Shown one piece after another: positions 23,911 to 34,755 of a stretch of 64,000 bases of DNA. The DNA is taken from the NCBI GenBank assembly GCA_903632075.3, contig CAHIKZ030000834.1:354501-418500 (forward strand), given 5' to 3'. Origin of the DNA: Acanthosepion pharaonis. Its lineage: Eukaryota; Mollusca; Cephalopoda; Sepiida; Sepiidae. Each line of letters starts with the position of its first letter. The stretch's first letter is position 1. A model generated the notes under the pieces. That model made no database searches and was not told the origin of the DNA. It saw only the letters and a list, made by a program, of their open reading frames with translations. The translations under genes were made by a program, and so were the position numbers.

Positions 23911-23923
23911 TACAATAATAAAT

Positions 23924-24050
23924 ATATTGCTTGAATGTGTTACTATTATTGTATCTGTGATTAGGAGAGACTTTTACTATTATTGTATCTGTGAGTAGGA
24001 GAGACTTTGTAGTCTCTCCTACAAACGAACATTACAAAAGTGGCGACGAG
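23924..24050 (+). repeat. 5' LTR, second part, and primer-binding site
   Basis: From 23,942 the sequence matches the end of the 3' LTR (actattattgtatctgtga, gtctctcctaca, cattac). A 34 bp unit is duplicated in tandem (23,940-23,973 and 23,974-24,007). A perfect 10 bp stem with 4 base loop (AGGAGAGACT ttgt AGTCTCTCCT, 23,997-24,020) lies next to it. The LTR ends ATTACA at 24,036; TGGCGACGAG at 24,041-24,050 is the likely tRNA primer-binding site. Confidence 0.82.
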
Positions 24051-24228
24051 TATTAGTTGAACTTACACAAGGAAAAAATAAAATCTACGTATCCTACACG
24101 TCGTAATAGTAATTCAGTAATATTTACCACTTCCCCAAAGAGACGTCATATTTGCAGGACTTTTGAGAAATAACCTGGCGAAGTTATTCAAAAATTAATC
24201 TACAAAATATTCAGCGGAGTACAGCAAA

Positions 24229-25070
24229 ATGGAAGAACTAAAAGATGTCAGGATACAAATGTTGGTGCTACAAAAGCAACAAAAAGAACAACACTTGCAG
24301 CAACAAAACAACATGAACAGTAATTACAATTACAACAACAACAGAAGTCTTTTGAATTTTTTACTAAAACTACAGAAGGAAAAACTTCAGATTTATTCAC
24401 TCCAGATGCTGTTGCTAATTCAATCAGTGAATTTGTATACAATAAAGATGAGGAGATAATTTTTCCAGCTTATTATAGAAGATACAAAGGGACCTTCAAA
24501 AGGGACTGTTCACATTGGAATGATGAAAAAAAAAGTTTATTTATTATTCAGGAAATTGTCCCCTGCTGAACATGAAAAATATGTGAATTATATTTTGCCC
24601 CCAAAAACAGGTGAGATAAATTTTGATGAAACTGTTTTAATACTATCAAAAATTTTGATGAGAGGAGCTCATTATTTAATACACGATAGCAATGTCTTAA
24701 CTTTGTAAAGTGCGATGATGAAGATTTTGTCATTTATGCAGGAGTCGTGAATCGAGAATGTGAGAAGTTCAAGTTAAATGAATTAACTCAGGATTTATTT
24801 AAATGTCTAATATTCGTACAGGGTTTAACTTCTAATAATGACGCGGAATCCAGAGTACTTTCTAAATTAGAAATGGATCCCAAATTTGCTCTCCAGAAAA
24901 TAGTGGAAGAGTGTCAACGTATTGTAAATCTAAAACTCGATACCGCAAGGATTGAGGAAAGAGACATTTCACAAGTACATAGCCTCCGACCATCTAAGGG
25001 AAAATACTGTAGGCGTTTTTCAACTCCAAACAGAACACTAAAAAAGACAATAAAACCCCCCAATGCCTAA
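24229..25070 (+). pseudogene. Gypsy gag, capsid-like region, broken
   Basis: Starts MEELKDVRIQMLVLQKQQKE at 24,229 with a Q/N-rich N-terminus. Across at least two frameshifts it continues as AVANSISEFVYNKDEEI, PAEHEKYVNYILPPKTGEIN and NRECEKFKLNELTQDLFKCL. The series resembles gag proteins of Mag/K02A2.6-like Gypsy elements. Gag would form the particle that packages element RNA. Frames change around 24,390, 24,540 and 24,700. Confidence 0.8.
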
Positions 25071-25440
25071 TACCTGGCACGGTTGTGGAGGTAAACATTT
25101 CAAAAGCAATTGTTTTTTTTCAAGAACATGAAATGTTACGAATGTGGGAGAGTAGGACACAAAAGTACTTGTTGCAGATACAAAAAATGGAAGAAAAATA
25201 AAATGTGTTTAAACATGATAAATACATGGAGTAAAGATAAGAAGCATAAAAGGAAAATTAACAAGACTTTGAACGTCTTTAACTGAGTTAGAAACGTCTT
25301 TAACTGAGTTAGAAACATCTCAAGAGAGGAAATTTGTTTTTGTGCAAATTAATAATATAAAAATAAACTTCGAACAGGATCTGATATCACTATCATAAAT
25401 GAACAGACATATAGAAAAATGGGTAAACCCAGTTTAAAGT
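25071..25440 (+). pseudogene. Gypsy zinc knuckles and protease, broken
   Basis: Two nucleocapsid zinc knuckles are visible: CGGKHFKSNC near 25,085-25,115 and, after a frameshift in a T-run, CYECGRVGHKSTCC at 25,134-25,175 (intact CCHC spacing). Near 25,375 the aspartic-protease region reads TGSDITIINEQTY; the Asp expected just before TG is absent in this frame, apparently removed by a small deletion. Protease would be inactive. Confidence 0.78.
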
Positions 25441-26520
25441 TGCACATAGAGTTTCAGGAAAGAGATTGAAATTTTGGGGTGAATTTACCTGTAACATTTC
25501 TTTTGTTGGAAAAACCAAGAAAGCGGTGGTGTTTGTATTAAAGAATACTGCTAATTTATTTGGAACAGACTGGATTGCATTATTTGATTTTTGGGACCTT
25601 CCAATTAACTCTTTTTGCAACAAAATGAATATTGTTGTTATCTCTGTTGCTAATACGGCTGTAAAATTAAAGAATGTATTGAAAAAGAGTTTTCCAGAAG
25701 GTCTAGGGACATGCACAAAAACTAAAGCTAAATTTAAATTAAAAGAGAATGTAACACCGACATTTAAGCCAAAAAGAAGTGCACCTTTTGCAGCTTTAGA
25801 ACCAATTAATAAGGAATTAGATAGACTAGAAAAATTAGGTGTGATTGCAGAAATAGACTATTCCAAATGGGCATCACCAACAGTTTATGTTAAAAAAAGA
25901 AATAATAAAATCCGCATATGTTCTGAGTTTTCAATGAGGTTAAATGAAAGTTTAAAACAACATAACTACTTGTTACCAAGTCCAGAGGAAATGTTTACCA
26001 AATTAAATGGGGGTAATTTTTTTTCTAAATTGCGCTCGTCAGACGCTTACCTACAAGCACTAGACTATTAACAGTTAACACTCATAGAGGATTATATAAA
26101 TTCAACCAACTTCCTTTGCATATTCCAACAGATTATGGACACGATGCTTGCCGGTTTGGATTGTGTACAAGCATATTTAGATAATGTACTTATTAAAAGT
26201 AAGACCCGAAAGCAACGTACGGAAGATGTAAAAATGTATTTGAGAGAATTAAACAATATGGTTTTAAGATCAGTGAAGGAAAATGCGAATTGTTTATGTC
26301 CAGACTTAAATATCTAGGACAAATTATCGATGTAAACGGTAAACGACCGGATCCTTCAAGGGCGAGCGCAATAAAAGACATTCCCGCTCCAATAAATGTA
26401 ACAAAGTTACAAGCATTTTTAGAGTTTGCTAATTACTATCATATATATGTACCAAACATGCACAAATTAAGAGCACCCTTGAATAACCTGTTTAAGAAAT
26501 ATGTGAAATGAAATTGGACA
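25440..26520 (+). pseudogene. Gypsy reverse transcriptase, broken
   Basis: The best frame (25,466-26,071) includes EPINKELDRLEKLGVIAEID, WASPTVYVKKRNNKIRIC and a LNGGNFFSKL...DAYLQ segment carrying the first catalytic Asp of the RT fingers/palm. A frameshift near 26,071 precedes the palm. The YxDD box, normally YLDD or YVDD, reads YLDN at 26,135-26,200 (VQAYLDNVLIKSKT), losing one catalytic Asp. The thumb region (RLKYLGQIIDVNGKRPDPSR, 26,290 onward) follows in another frame. A second frameshift and stop occur near 26,511. The enzyme copies element RNA into DNA; this copy cannot. Confidence 0.88.
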
Positions 26521-26525
26521 GATAA

Positions 26526-26935
26526 ATGTCAAAGTGCTTTCGAATAAATCAAAGTCTTAACATCGGATTTGACCCTAAATTAAAGATTGTGGTTGCATCA
26601 GATGCAAGTGATTCGGGTATCGGAGCAGTGATACTACACAATGATGACGACGGAACAATTAAACCAACAGATTCAAGATCATTAATTGCAGCTGAAATAA
26701 GCTACAGCCAGATTGAAAAGGAAGCATTGGCAATCATATTTGCTATGAAGAAGTTTCATCAATTCATATATAGCAGAGAATTCATACTACAGACAGACCA
26801 TCGTCCATTATTGTCCATATATGGATCAAAAAAGGATGTCCCCACACATACAGCGAATAGACTGCAGCGCTGGAGAATTATCCTATTGAATTATAATTAT
26901 AAAATGGAATTTGTAACATCCAAATAATTAAGTCA
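26526..26935 (+). pseudogene. Gypsy RNase H domain
   Basis: Contains VVASDASDSGIGAVIL (first catalytic Asp), EKEALAIIFAMKKFHQFIY (catalytic Glu) and FILQTDHRPLLSIYG (third Asp), then NRLQRWRIILLNYNYKMEF. All key acidic residues are kept across about 130 codons. It is separated from RT by a stop at about 26,511 and ends at a stop after VTSK. Confidence 0.9.
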
Positions 26936-28230
26936 TGCAGACGGATTGTCTAGACTAATATCAAAATTCTGCGAACCACTTAAAGACACAGTAATTGCGG
27001 CGATAAGGGCCGAAAATGAAAGTATTATACAATACTGTAAGAAAACTGCCCATAACATTGGCAGAAATAAGAATGGAATCGGAAAAAGACGACTTTATAA
27101 TGAAAATGAAGAAGCAATTAATATTTAAAGAAAAATATTACTAGAAATAATGTATATTCATTATGTAATTATGTACTTATGCGCGCAGAAAGAATTGCGA
27201 TACCAGCATAGTTGCAAAAACGTACGGTAAAATAATTTCACATAGGTCATCCAGGAATTTCTAGAATGAAATCTTTAATGAGGTGTTATACTTATTGGCC
27301 AAAAATGGATCAAGATATCAAAGATTTAGTGAAATCATGCAGAGGTTTTGCTCAGGCAGTGAAGTCACTGCCTATCAAAATTCAGCCTTGGCCGAAAACC
27401 GATATGCCATTGTTCAGAATACATATAGACTTCGCAGGACCATTAAACGGAGCATACTATCTTTGGGAGTCAATAGTTACACTAAATGGCCAGAGATATC
27501 AAAATGTAGAAAACCAACTACTCACTATAAATTTCCTACACGAGATTTTTGCAGGGTTCGGTGTTCCTGACTCTATCGTTTCAGATAATGGATCTCAATT
27601 CCCGTCTAGTGAATTTAAGTTTTTTTTTTTTAATCATTAGCAATAGAATATATTACAACTCCCCCTTATCACCCAAGATCAAACGGACAGGCGAAACGGT
27701 TTGTTGGTACGTTTAAAAGGGTACTAAAAAGTCAAAGGGAGATGAATCAGATGAAGTAATGCTACAACAACTTCTAAGTGTTTTCAGAATAACACCAAAC
27801 CTGAACACCGTGTCTGGAATGTCGCCTGCAGAGTTGATGCTCGCCAAGAAGATTAAATCCGTTTTTAATAAATTATTACCAGAGCGTAAGGCGAGAGCAT
27901 CAAGAAATGACAATATATGTAAATACTTCAAACCTGGAAACAAGGTGCTTTTTAAAATGTATCAACGTGTTAAAGAATTCCGGGAAGATGGCGTTATAAA
28001 AAAAAACAAAAACGAATCGGCAAAATGACATACAAGGTAGAAGGACAAAGCTGGGAATATAAGTTACACGTTAATCAATTAAAACGCAGATTCAATGACC
28101 TAAAAAAGTTTCCAAAAAGAGGTACCTATGGAGATTTTTGTATGATATGTTTGGGGTACCCACGTAATCAGAAATTGTTGAATCCAGGTTTTATGGTAAG
28201 AGAAAAAGAATAGCAACAGAATTGCTAAAT
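26936..28230 (+). pseudogene. Gypsy integrase, broken
   Basis: A decayed HHCC zinc domain (GHPGISRMKSLMRCYTYWPK then SCRGFAQAVKS, 27,245-27,370) in which the second Cys has become Phe. The catalytic core follows: RIHIDFAGPLNGAYYL, a shifted SYTKWPEISKC, and FGVPDSIVSDNGSQFPSSEF with the second Asp. Near 27,620 a T-run frameshift interrupts the frame; the segment up to the catalytic Glu (hprsngqae-like, 27,670-27,700) and a C-terminal part (ITPNLNTVSGMSPAELML, 27,759-28,028) lie in other frames. A final segment ends at a stop near 28,213. Integrase inserts element cDNA; the frame is not usable here. Confidence 0.87.
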
Positions 28231-28276
28231 ATTGAACCGAAGCTGAAGAAATACAGACTCCAGAGGAAGTCATCTC

Positions 28277-28480
28277 AAAAGGGAGGTGTCATATAAGAAT
28301 AAAGTGTAGCTGCCGACACTTAGGTTTGAACCCGGATCGCTAGAGACCAAGCACAGTCGACATCATCTTTAAATAATTAGATCACGTGGGAATTAGCGGC
28401 GTCCGACCGATTATTGTTCGAAGGCGTTACTATTATTGTATCTATGATTTACAAAGTCTCTCCTACAGACGGGCATTACG
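28277..28480 (+). repeat. Polypurine tract and 3' LTR
   Basis: AAAAGGGAGG (28,277-28,286) directly precedes TGTCATATAAG, the LTR start. The LTR is ~194 bp and ends GGGCATTACG. Compared with the 5' LTR it lacks the 34 bp duplication and the A-run/(TA)n insertion. Confidence 0.88.
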
Positions 28481-28499
28481 AAACTATCTGTCCCAGCGT

Positions 28500-28670
28500 C
28501 TTCATATGTATTTCAATGAGTTTATTTATTTATTTACCAATTTATTTATTTATTTATTTATTTATCTATCTATCTATCTGTCTGTCTGTCTGTTTGTCTG
28601 TCTATCTATCAATCTCATTCTGTACATTATGTACCTTTCTTTCTAGCTATCAATCTAAGTGTGGTCATTT

Positions 28671-28710
<40 letters not shown>

Positions 28711-28725
28711 TATCTACCTTTCTTT

Positions 28726-28771
<46 letters not shown>

Positions 28772-28854
28772 GTCTGTCTGTTTGTCTGTCTATCTATCTC
28801 ATTCTGTACATTATGTACCTTTCTTTCTAGCTATCAATCTAAGTGTGGTCATTT

Positions 28855-28889
<35 letters not shown>

Positions 28890-28928
28890 CGGTCTGTACA
28901 TTATCTACCTTTCTTTTTATCTATCTTT

Positions 28929-28970
<42 letters not shown>

Positions 28971-28980
28971 GTGCAATTTG
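28500..28980 (+). repeat. Minisatellite array, right part
   Basis: Units begin TGTGGTCATTTTCTTTC at 28,660 and 28,844 (184 bp apart because of longer TATC and TTTC tracts), and ctgtacattat phrases occur at about 28,620, 28,804 and 28,894. This is the same repeat as at 19.0-19.37 kb. Confidence 0.92.
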
Positions 28981-29535
28981 TTATCTTTAATTAAAAACAA
29001 GCTCTGACTACCCCTTCATAACCCTTGTCCCGTTATCATAATCATTATTTCCTTTGAGCATCCCTAGATCCCATATCACCCGAACATCTAAATTTATCGC
29101 CTTCCCACATTTCTTCGGAACTGTTCATTCTAAGCAGATCGTCATGATGTCGCGCGAGATGCACACAACACCACCCACATTCCCCGTCCACCCGCTGCAA
29201 TTGCCGAAAGCGATACGGCGTTATATTATGATTAGGTCCACTCTTCTGTCATTCTATACTACGAGTAATTAACCTAACTGCCTAATTCCTGAACAGTTGA
29301 AAAGCTGTAGTATTTCTCTTCAATCGCTTCCTTATTACGAAGTTAAGAAGAAAGCATCCGTAAAATTGGCGCCCACTGCCCATAACTGAGGTTTCTGGAC
29401 TTGTTACAAATCTGGCAAAATCCTATCAGCGCACATTACAAAACGCGCTCTGTTTTCAGTCTTTCGCGCCGACCCATCTTAAATCTTTTATAATGTCGTT
29501 CAAGAGAAACTTGAATCCATGAAAGAAAATTAGAA

Positions 29536-29576
<41 letters not shown>

Positions 29577-30135
29577 CGTGCGTGCGTGCGTTTTGCATAA
29601 AAAGCTTGTCTTAAGACAAAAAATATTACGAGAGAAGAAAAAAATGTTTATTTTGCGTTTAAAATGTTGCGTGCGGAGGTAATGGCCGACTATTGAATTA
29701 AAACAGAGAACTATCGACTTCCACCAAAGTTTTTTTCCACTTTCAATCTTTTTTTTTTTTTTTTTTTTTAAAAAAAGCATTTTTCTTCCTCTCCGGATCC
29801 TTAAATTGACAATGTCGCCAATCGGTCTACCTTTGACAAGCATTTAAGTTTCTTAGCAGTGGCACTAGACTCATACATCGTTTTACTTCTAGTTTCATTG
29901 CCAACGTAAGGTGATAAATTACAATAAACATGTACATAATAGAAGGAAAATTAAAATTTCAAAAGCATATTAGCAAAGAAATAAGAAATATTTTAAACTC
30001 CCAAACTTCCATGAATATCATTTACATTCAAACTAATACTATCACAACTCTTCAATCGTTTAAACTTCCGGCTTTCTTCAGGTGGATTAAAGTATTGTTT
30101 CATGAATTTTGTTAACATAGTAATTAATTCAATAT
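28981..30135. other. No gene; microsatellites and a hairpin phrase
   Basis: A (TA)n(TG)n tract lies at 29,535-29,590 and a T-run at 29,750-29,770. At 30,058-30,076 the phrase ttccggctttcttcaggtgg is, on minus, CTGAAGAAAGCCGG, related to the family-G hairpin. No gene seen. Confidence 0.5.
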
Positions 30136-30762
30136 CCGAGAAATTTTCATAGAAAATATTCCTCCAGGAATCGAACCTGTATCCTATACGGAACCGTCAT
30201 ATGGCCTGACGTGCTTTTACCGATTTCGCCACAGAGGAGAGTTTCGGTTAGCAAAGTCGATTTTACTGTTTTTAAACAACAATTCTCTATGAATCTTTTT
30301 ATAGTTACAAATATTTAAGTAAATGCTCTGTTTATAATAAACAGTATTAACGACATTTACCGGCCTGAACGTAGAAACATAAAAAATGTATTAAAAATAA
30401 ATGCCGAACTTTGTCCATTTCATAATGTGTTACGTCATTTGTTTACATTTGGATACGCATCGAGCAGATATGAATGTACGAGAGAAAATCATGGAGAATT
30501 GTAGTTTACCAACAGTAAAATCGACCTTGCTAACTGAAACGCTCCTCTGTAGCTCAATCGGTAAAAGCATGTCAGGCTATATGACGGTTCTGTATAGGAT
30601 ACAGGTTCGATTCCTGGCGGATGACGCATATTTTCTATGAAAATTTCTCGGACATTTAGGCCGGTAAATGTCGTTAATACTGTTTATTATAAACTGAGCA
30701 TTTACTTAAATATTTGTATCTATAAAAAGAACGTATAAACATAAAAAAATGTCTTAAAAATA
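30136..30762. mobile_element. Inverted pair of tRNA-headed SINEs
   Basis: The right copy (plus, 30,523-30,651) contains a tRNA-like 80-mer with A box TAGCTCAATCGG (30,551-30,562) and B box GGTTCGATTCC (30,604-30,614). The left copy (minus, 30,268-30,136) carries the same with TGGCGAAATCGG and GGTTCGATTCC. Arms are about 130 bp and over 85 percent alike by eye. The tail (cggtaaatgtcgttaatact) follows the right head normally at 30,652-30,728, but on the left its reverse complement (30,301-30,370) lies on the wrong side of the head, so the order is permuted. Intron-less tRNA genes are an alternative, but the stems look imperfect. Confidence 0.78.
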
Positions 30763-32874
30763 TCGTATTTTGTCTACCACCTGACCTTAAAGGTCAGCCT
30801 CAGAAGGTCTGAGCCAAAATACATTGTCACTAAAGAGTAACAGTCTGAAACTAATATTTAACAAAGGTAGATGGTTACTGTGTGACGTTGTATGAGTGTA
30901 ATAAATGGTAAGAACTGAAGTTCTTGGGGCTAAACAGAAAAAATAATGGCTAAGTCCAGAATTTAAGAGGCTGAGATTTAATTAGTGAATAGCATTTCAG
31001 AGTTCAGTCGAAGAAATTAGACGTGTTATATGGTAGTAGACTTTAGAAGGAACCGGAAACACAATCTGTAACTGGAAACGAGTGATAAGTTTTTGTATAT
31101 GTGCTCGTGTGCGTGCGTGCGCCTACGTACGCGCGCATGTGTGTGTGTGCGTGTGCAATCGTTTTTATTGATTTAGACAAAACCAGTTTCAAAATTGCGT
31201 ATCAAATGGGTAAAAAAGTTAAACCTCGTATGACAGAACGATATAACGGCGCCGTTCGTAGTGGATGAGAGAAGTGCCTTGAAAATGAAATGAAATGCTT
31301 AGTATGTTCACGCGTCAAAAATGATAGCAAACAGCTATATAAACACCCACACTAGAGGGGCGGTCTCTCATACATCTTCGCGAGAATGTAGATTCCCACT
31401 GTTGAAGAAGATAGAGGTTGTACCAGGATGGTCAGTGATTGGTCAGAATACCTTGTGGGCGTTGTATTCTGACAGTGAAAAATGGCCTTTGGCTGAGTTT
31501 TGGATATGTTTTGGTGAATCGCGGGAATTTTGAAGCGTTGATGCACTTCTCATACCCGTGTTCGAGAGACGAGCTAAGACCATACTTGGAGAGACGAAGA
31601 GTATTGATTTAAAAAGAAAGATGCTACACATAAAAAGTTTCAATACTGACATGATTTTCAATTTCACTGAAGCAGACGTTAAATAATTTTTTCTTTCTTT
31701 ACTTTCCCTAAACCAAATTACTTTTCTGTTTTGTGGGAATGGGGCAAGCAAGCTATTACAAATCTATTCTCACATTCAAGCAAGAATGAATAATGAGGGC
31801 AGGTCGATTTTGGAATCGTTTTATGGCCCTCAATTTGAAAGTTGGAGTTTTACACAAAATATCTTCTTCCAAATTGTTACCGTTCTTTGAGGAAACGAGT
31901 TTGAAGATTAAGTTTAGCTTCAAAATCGTAGCGTTGCAATTTAATTCCGGTGTACAATTTAATTCCAGTGATAGCACAGCCTTATCAAATTTACAAACTA
32001 CTAAAGCTTCACAAATTGTATATGGACAAGTTACATGGCGCAAGCACATTATTACTAAATCATTGCGCTATCAGATAAGAACTTCATTTACTTCAAAGGT
32101 AAACTATACGGAACAATTTAGCTGTATTATGATGTAATATTTTATACAGTGCAGTAGTTTTAGTGTGATTTTCTATAAACGATGCAATTTTTTTAAAAAT
32201 TGTCTTATAATCTTTGCCCAGCAGTGTTATGGTGTTATATAAACTTTTATCTATTTTTTGTTTCTATTAACTATGATCTAACAAATGATCTAGCAAATCT
32301 TATTCCCTGAGTGGCCATTTTGTAATCTTTTACGATTATTTTTACACAGTTTTTACTTGCTGAATACAGTAAAAAAAATGGATATTTTTTTTGTGATTCA
32401 TAATTAGAATATATATATTATTATAGTCCCGCATTGATTTCGTCCAGTTAACTGATGTTTCTGCCACATTTAAGGATTGTAGGGATTTTTATTACTAACA
32501 TTATTTTATTTGGTTTCTTGTAAATAGTTTTTGTTATCATATTGTAAATACTCCTTGGGGCTAGTTTTTAAATTGTTGTTTTATTCCCCCCACCACAGAC
32601 AATGTATTGTACATATAGGGACTAGTTAGAATTTTCATAGAGACAATGTGGTATTATGGTGGCTGTAGTAAGAAAGGTAAGTAAGAATGCGTTGTTTTGG
32701 CGTAAGGAATATTGTTGTATGTTTTGGTCAGTGTTTGTGTCTTGCTAAGTTTAATGTTTAGACAGAAGAAGATCTTCCTTTCTCTAATCCTCCCTTCGGC
32801 CTTGTGCCACATTTCTGTGTATATCAGAATAAATATTGCTCTCCCCATTGATACCTCAATCACAGCAATTTAAG
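30763..32874. other. No gene recognised
   Basis: A (GT)n-like tract lies near 31,095-31,160. A 114-codon plus frame at 31,793-32,137 is the most complex non-repetitive frame in this stretch (begins MRAGRFWNRFMALNLKVG); it has no recognised motif and I cannot tell whether it is an exon or chance. Confidence 0.45.
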
Positions 32875-33120
32875 GGTGCTACTAGATTGGCAATTATTTC
32901 TTTTCTCGCACCTCACATCTGTTGAATTCTCTTCCAGTTTCTTGCATCTAGAATCTGCAAAGATTTAAATGCAACGTCAACTGCCATTTCCTGTTTTTTT
33001 GAAACCTGTTCTTTTATTGTCCTTTCTTCCCGCTCTGCTCATTCTCTTCCACTCCCAGTACCCACCTAGTGGTCTTTTCGCCTTTCTTGAGGTGAAATGA
33101 TTAAAAAAAAATTACTTTTA
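32875..33120 (+). pseudogene. Jockey-like LINE 3' end
   Basis: Begins ctactagattggcaatta, as the 15.4 kb copy does, runs through ttctcttccagtttcttgca, and ends with the 3' UTR ttccactcccagta, tcgcctttcttgaggtgaaa and tgattaaaaaaaaa. 5'-truncated and coding-dead. Confidence 0.75.
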
Positions 33121-33334
33121 TGCCGCGATATTCTCACTGCTTCAGACTCATGTATGTAGCGCAATGATTTTTAATCTCAGATTTACTAACTCCCCCTTTC
33201 AGATATTTCGGGGAGTCAATGTTCCTTATGTTATAATTGCATTGGTGAAAGGAACAGAAAATTATACAACAGTTTTAATGATACAGATTCAACATCGGAA
33301 GTTAAATGAATTGGGAACAGCTAAGTCTTTTCAT

Positions 33335-33420
33335 TCTCTTCCACTCCCAGCAGCATCTTGCGCCTTAGTGGCTTTATCGCCTTGCTTGCGGTGAAATGAT
33401 TAAAAAATAAAGCATACCTT
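33335..33420 (+). pseudogene. Jockey-like LINE 3' UTR, second copy
   Basis: The 3' UTR words recur only 290 bp after the preceding copy: ttccactcccagcagc, cgccttagtggctttatcgc, ttgcggtgaaatgatta then an A-rich tail. Very short 5'-truncated insertion. Confidence 0.75.
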
Positions 33421-33689
33421 CTACGCTTGAAATATTGGAGATGAACCCCTTGGTATGGGAGATAGTTGCACCTGTAAAAGTGGTTGGTTGTACAAGCCTA
33501 TGTAATAACACAGAATCATGAATTTTCAAGGCAGACAGCAGGGTACAATTTTCCACGCATCATTTCTTCTCAATTGACCTTGTGTTGTATGAAGACAAGC
33601 TTAGAATATAGGAATAATTATGTCGTCTTTCTTTGTGGCTTCTTCCCACAGGGAAATTGCAATATTCTCCAAAGGGATCTAGGTACCAT

Positions 33690-33752
33690 TTCTAAGTTCT
33701 TTCTCCGTCCTTCCCCATCTCTCTTCCTTTCTCTCTCTTTTTCTCCTTTCCC

Positions 33753-33791
<39 letters not shown>

Positions 33792-34755
33792 CTTTTTCTC
33801 TTTCTTTCTCAACCGTCTCTCTCTTTATCTCGACCACTCCCTCACTATCGCCATCTTCCTTTTTTCTCTCTCTCTTTCTCCTTCCCCATCTCTCTCCTTA
33901 TCTTCCTTTCTCTCTCTCTCTTTCTCCTTCCCTATGTCTCTCTCTCTCTCTCTGTTCTTTTCTCTTTTTCTTTCTCTACCGTCTCTCTCTTTATCTCGAC
34001 CACTCCCTCACTATCGCCATCTTCCCTTTTTTCTCTCTCTCTCTTTCTCCTTCCCCATCTCTCTCCTTATCTTCCTTTCTCTCTCTCTCTTTCTCCTTCC
34101 CTATGTCTCTCTCTCTCTCTGTTCTTTTTCTCTTTCTTTCTCTACCGTCTCTCTCTTTATCTCGACCACTCCCTCACTATCGCCATCTTCCCTTTTTTCT
34201 CTCTCTCTTTCTTCTTCCCCATCTCTCTCTCTCTGTTCTTTTTCTCCTTCTTTCTTCACCGTCTCTCTCTTTAGCTCGACCACCCCCTCTCTATCGCCAT
34301 CTTCACTCTCTCTCTCTCTCTCCTTTCTATATCCTTTTTCTCTTCGTTCACTTTTTTCGTCACTCTATTTCTATTTCTTCATCTCTCTATTTTTTGTACC
34401 ATTCTCTCTTTCTTTCACTTTTTCTATTTTTGTTTTCTTTCTTTCTCTACCGTATCTCTCTATTCTCTCGATCTCTCCCTCTCTATCTCCATCTTCTTCT
34501 TCTTTCTATTTCTGTATTCCCCACTTTTCTTTCCCTTTTTCTCTTCGCTCTCTTTCTATCATTTCATCTCTTCTTTGTCCAACACACTGTCTTCCTTTTC
34601 CCTCTCTCTTTCTCTTTCTTTGTATCCTCTTTAGTCTCTTTTTCATCTCCCTATTTTTATCATCTGTTGCTATTTTTCTTTCTCTCTCTTTCTTCTTCTC
34701 CTTCTGTATTTCTCCCTCTACTTCCACATTCTCTTTTTCTTTCTCCACCCTCTAA
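33690..34755 (+). repeat. 166 bp pyrimidine-rich minisatellite
   Basis: The phrase CTCGACCACTCCCTCACTAT recurs with its CGACC at 33,831, 33,997 and 34,163 (166 bp steps) and, shortened, at 34,277. The 3' half decays to plain TTTC/CTCT sequence. The 423-codon plus frame across it is S/L/F repeat translation. Confidence 0.9.

Larger units (their letters stand above)
19551..23923 (+). mobile_element. Tx1/L1-like LINE, 3' part missing
   Basis: A 5' UTR-like stretch (19,551-20,437), an ORF1 with a zinc knuckle, and an ORF2 with an apurinic endonuclease domain and the start of the reverse transcriptase. The RT stops shortly after the segment VKGRTIQSNLLL, so the palm, C-terminal domain and 3' UTR are lost. 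The right end is A/T-rich (gaataaatacaataataa). It is bounded by related 18-mers at 19,533-19,550 and 23,924-23,941, a possible decayed target-site duplication. Confidence 0.8.
19374..28483 (+). mobile_element. Ty3/Gypsy element with LINE nested in its 5' LTR
   Basis: A degraded Gypsy retrotransposon with LTR, primer-binding site, gag, zinc knuckle, protease, reverse transcriptase, RNase H, integrase, polypurine tract and 3' LTR in canonical order on plus. The 5' LTR is split: its first ~177 bp lie at 19,374-19,550 and its last ~95 bp at 23,942-24,036, with a Tx1/L1-like LINE between. Both sides of the composite carry the same minisatellite, which shows that the Gypsy element inserted into that array. 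Domain order PR-RT-RH-IN places it in Ty3/Gypsy; the gag resembles that of Mag/K02A2.6-type elements. Confidence 0.88.

Noticed and set aside
30541..30620. A functional tRNA gene
   Set aside because: A and B boxes are good, but the acceptor and anticodon stems are imperfect and the sequence is repeated in inverted orientation nearby with a SINE tail.
31793..32137. 114-codon frame as an exon
   Set aside because: Complex sequence but no family resemblance and no convincing splice sites; left unassigned.
33484..34755. 423-codon open frame
   Set aside because: After a short unique start it is entirely CTCTCT/TTTC minisatellite translation.
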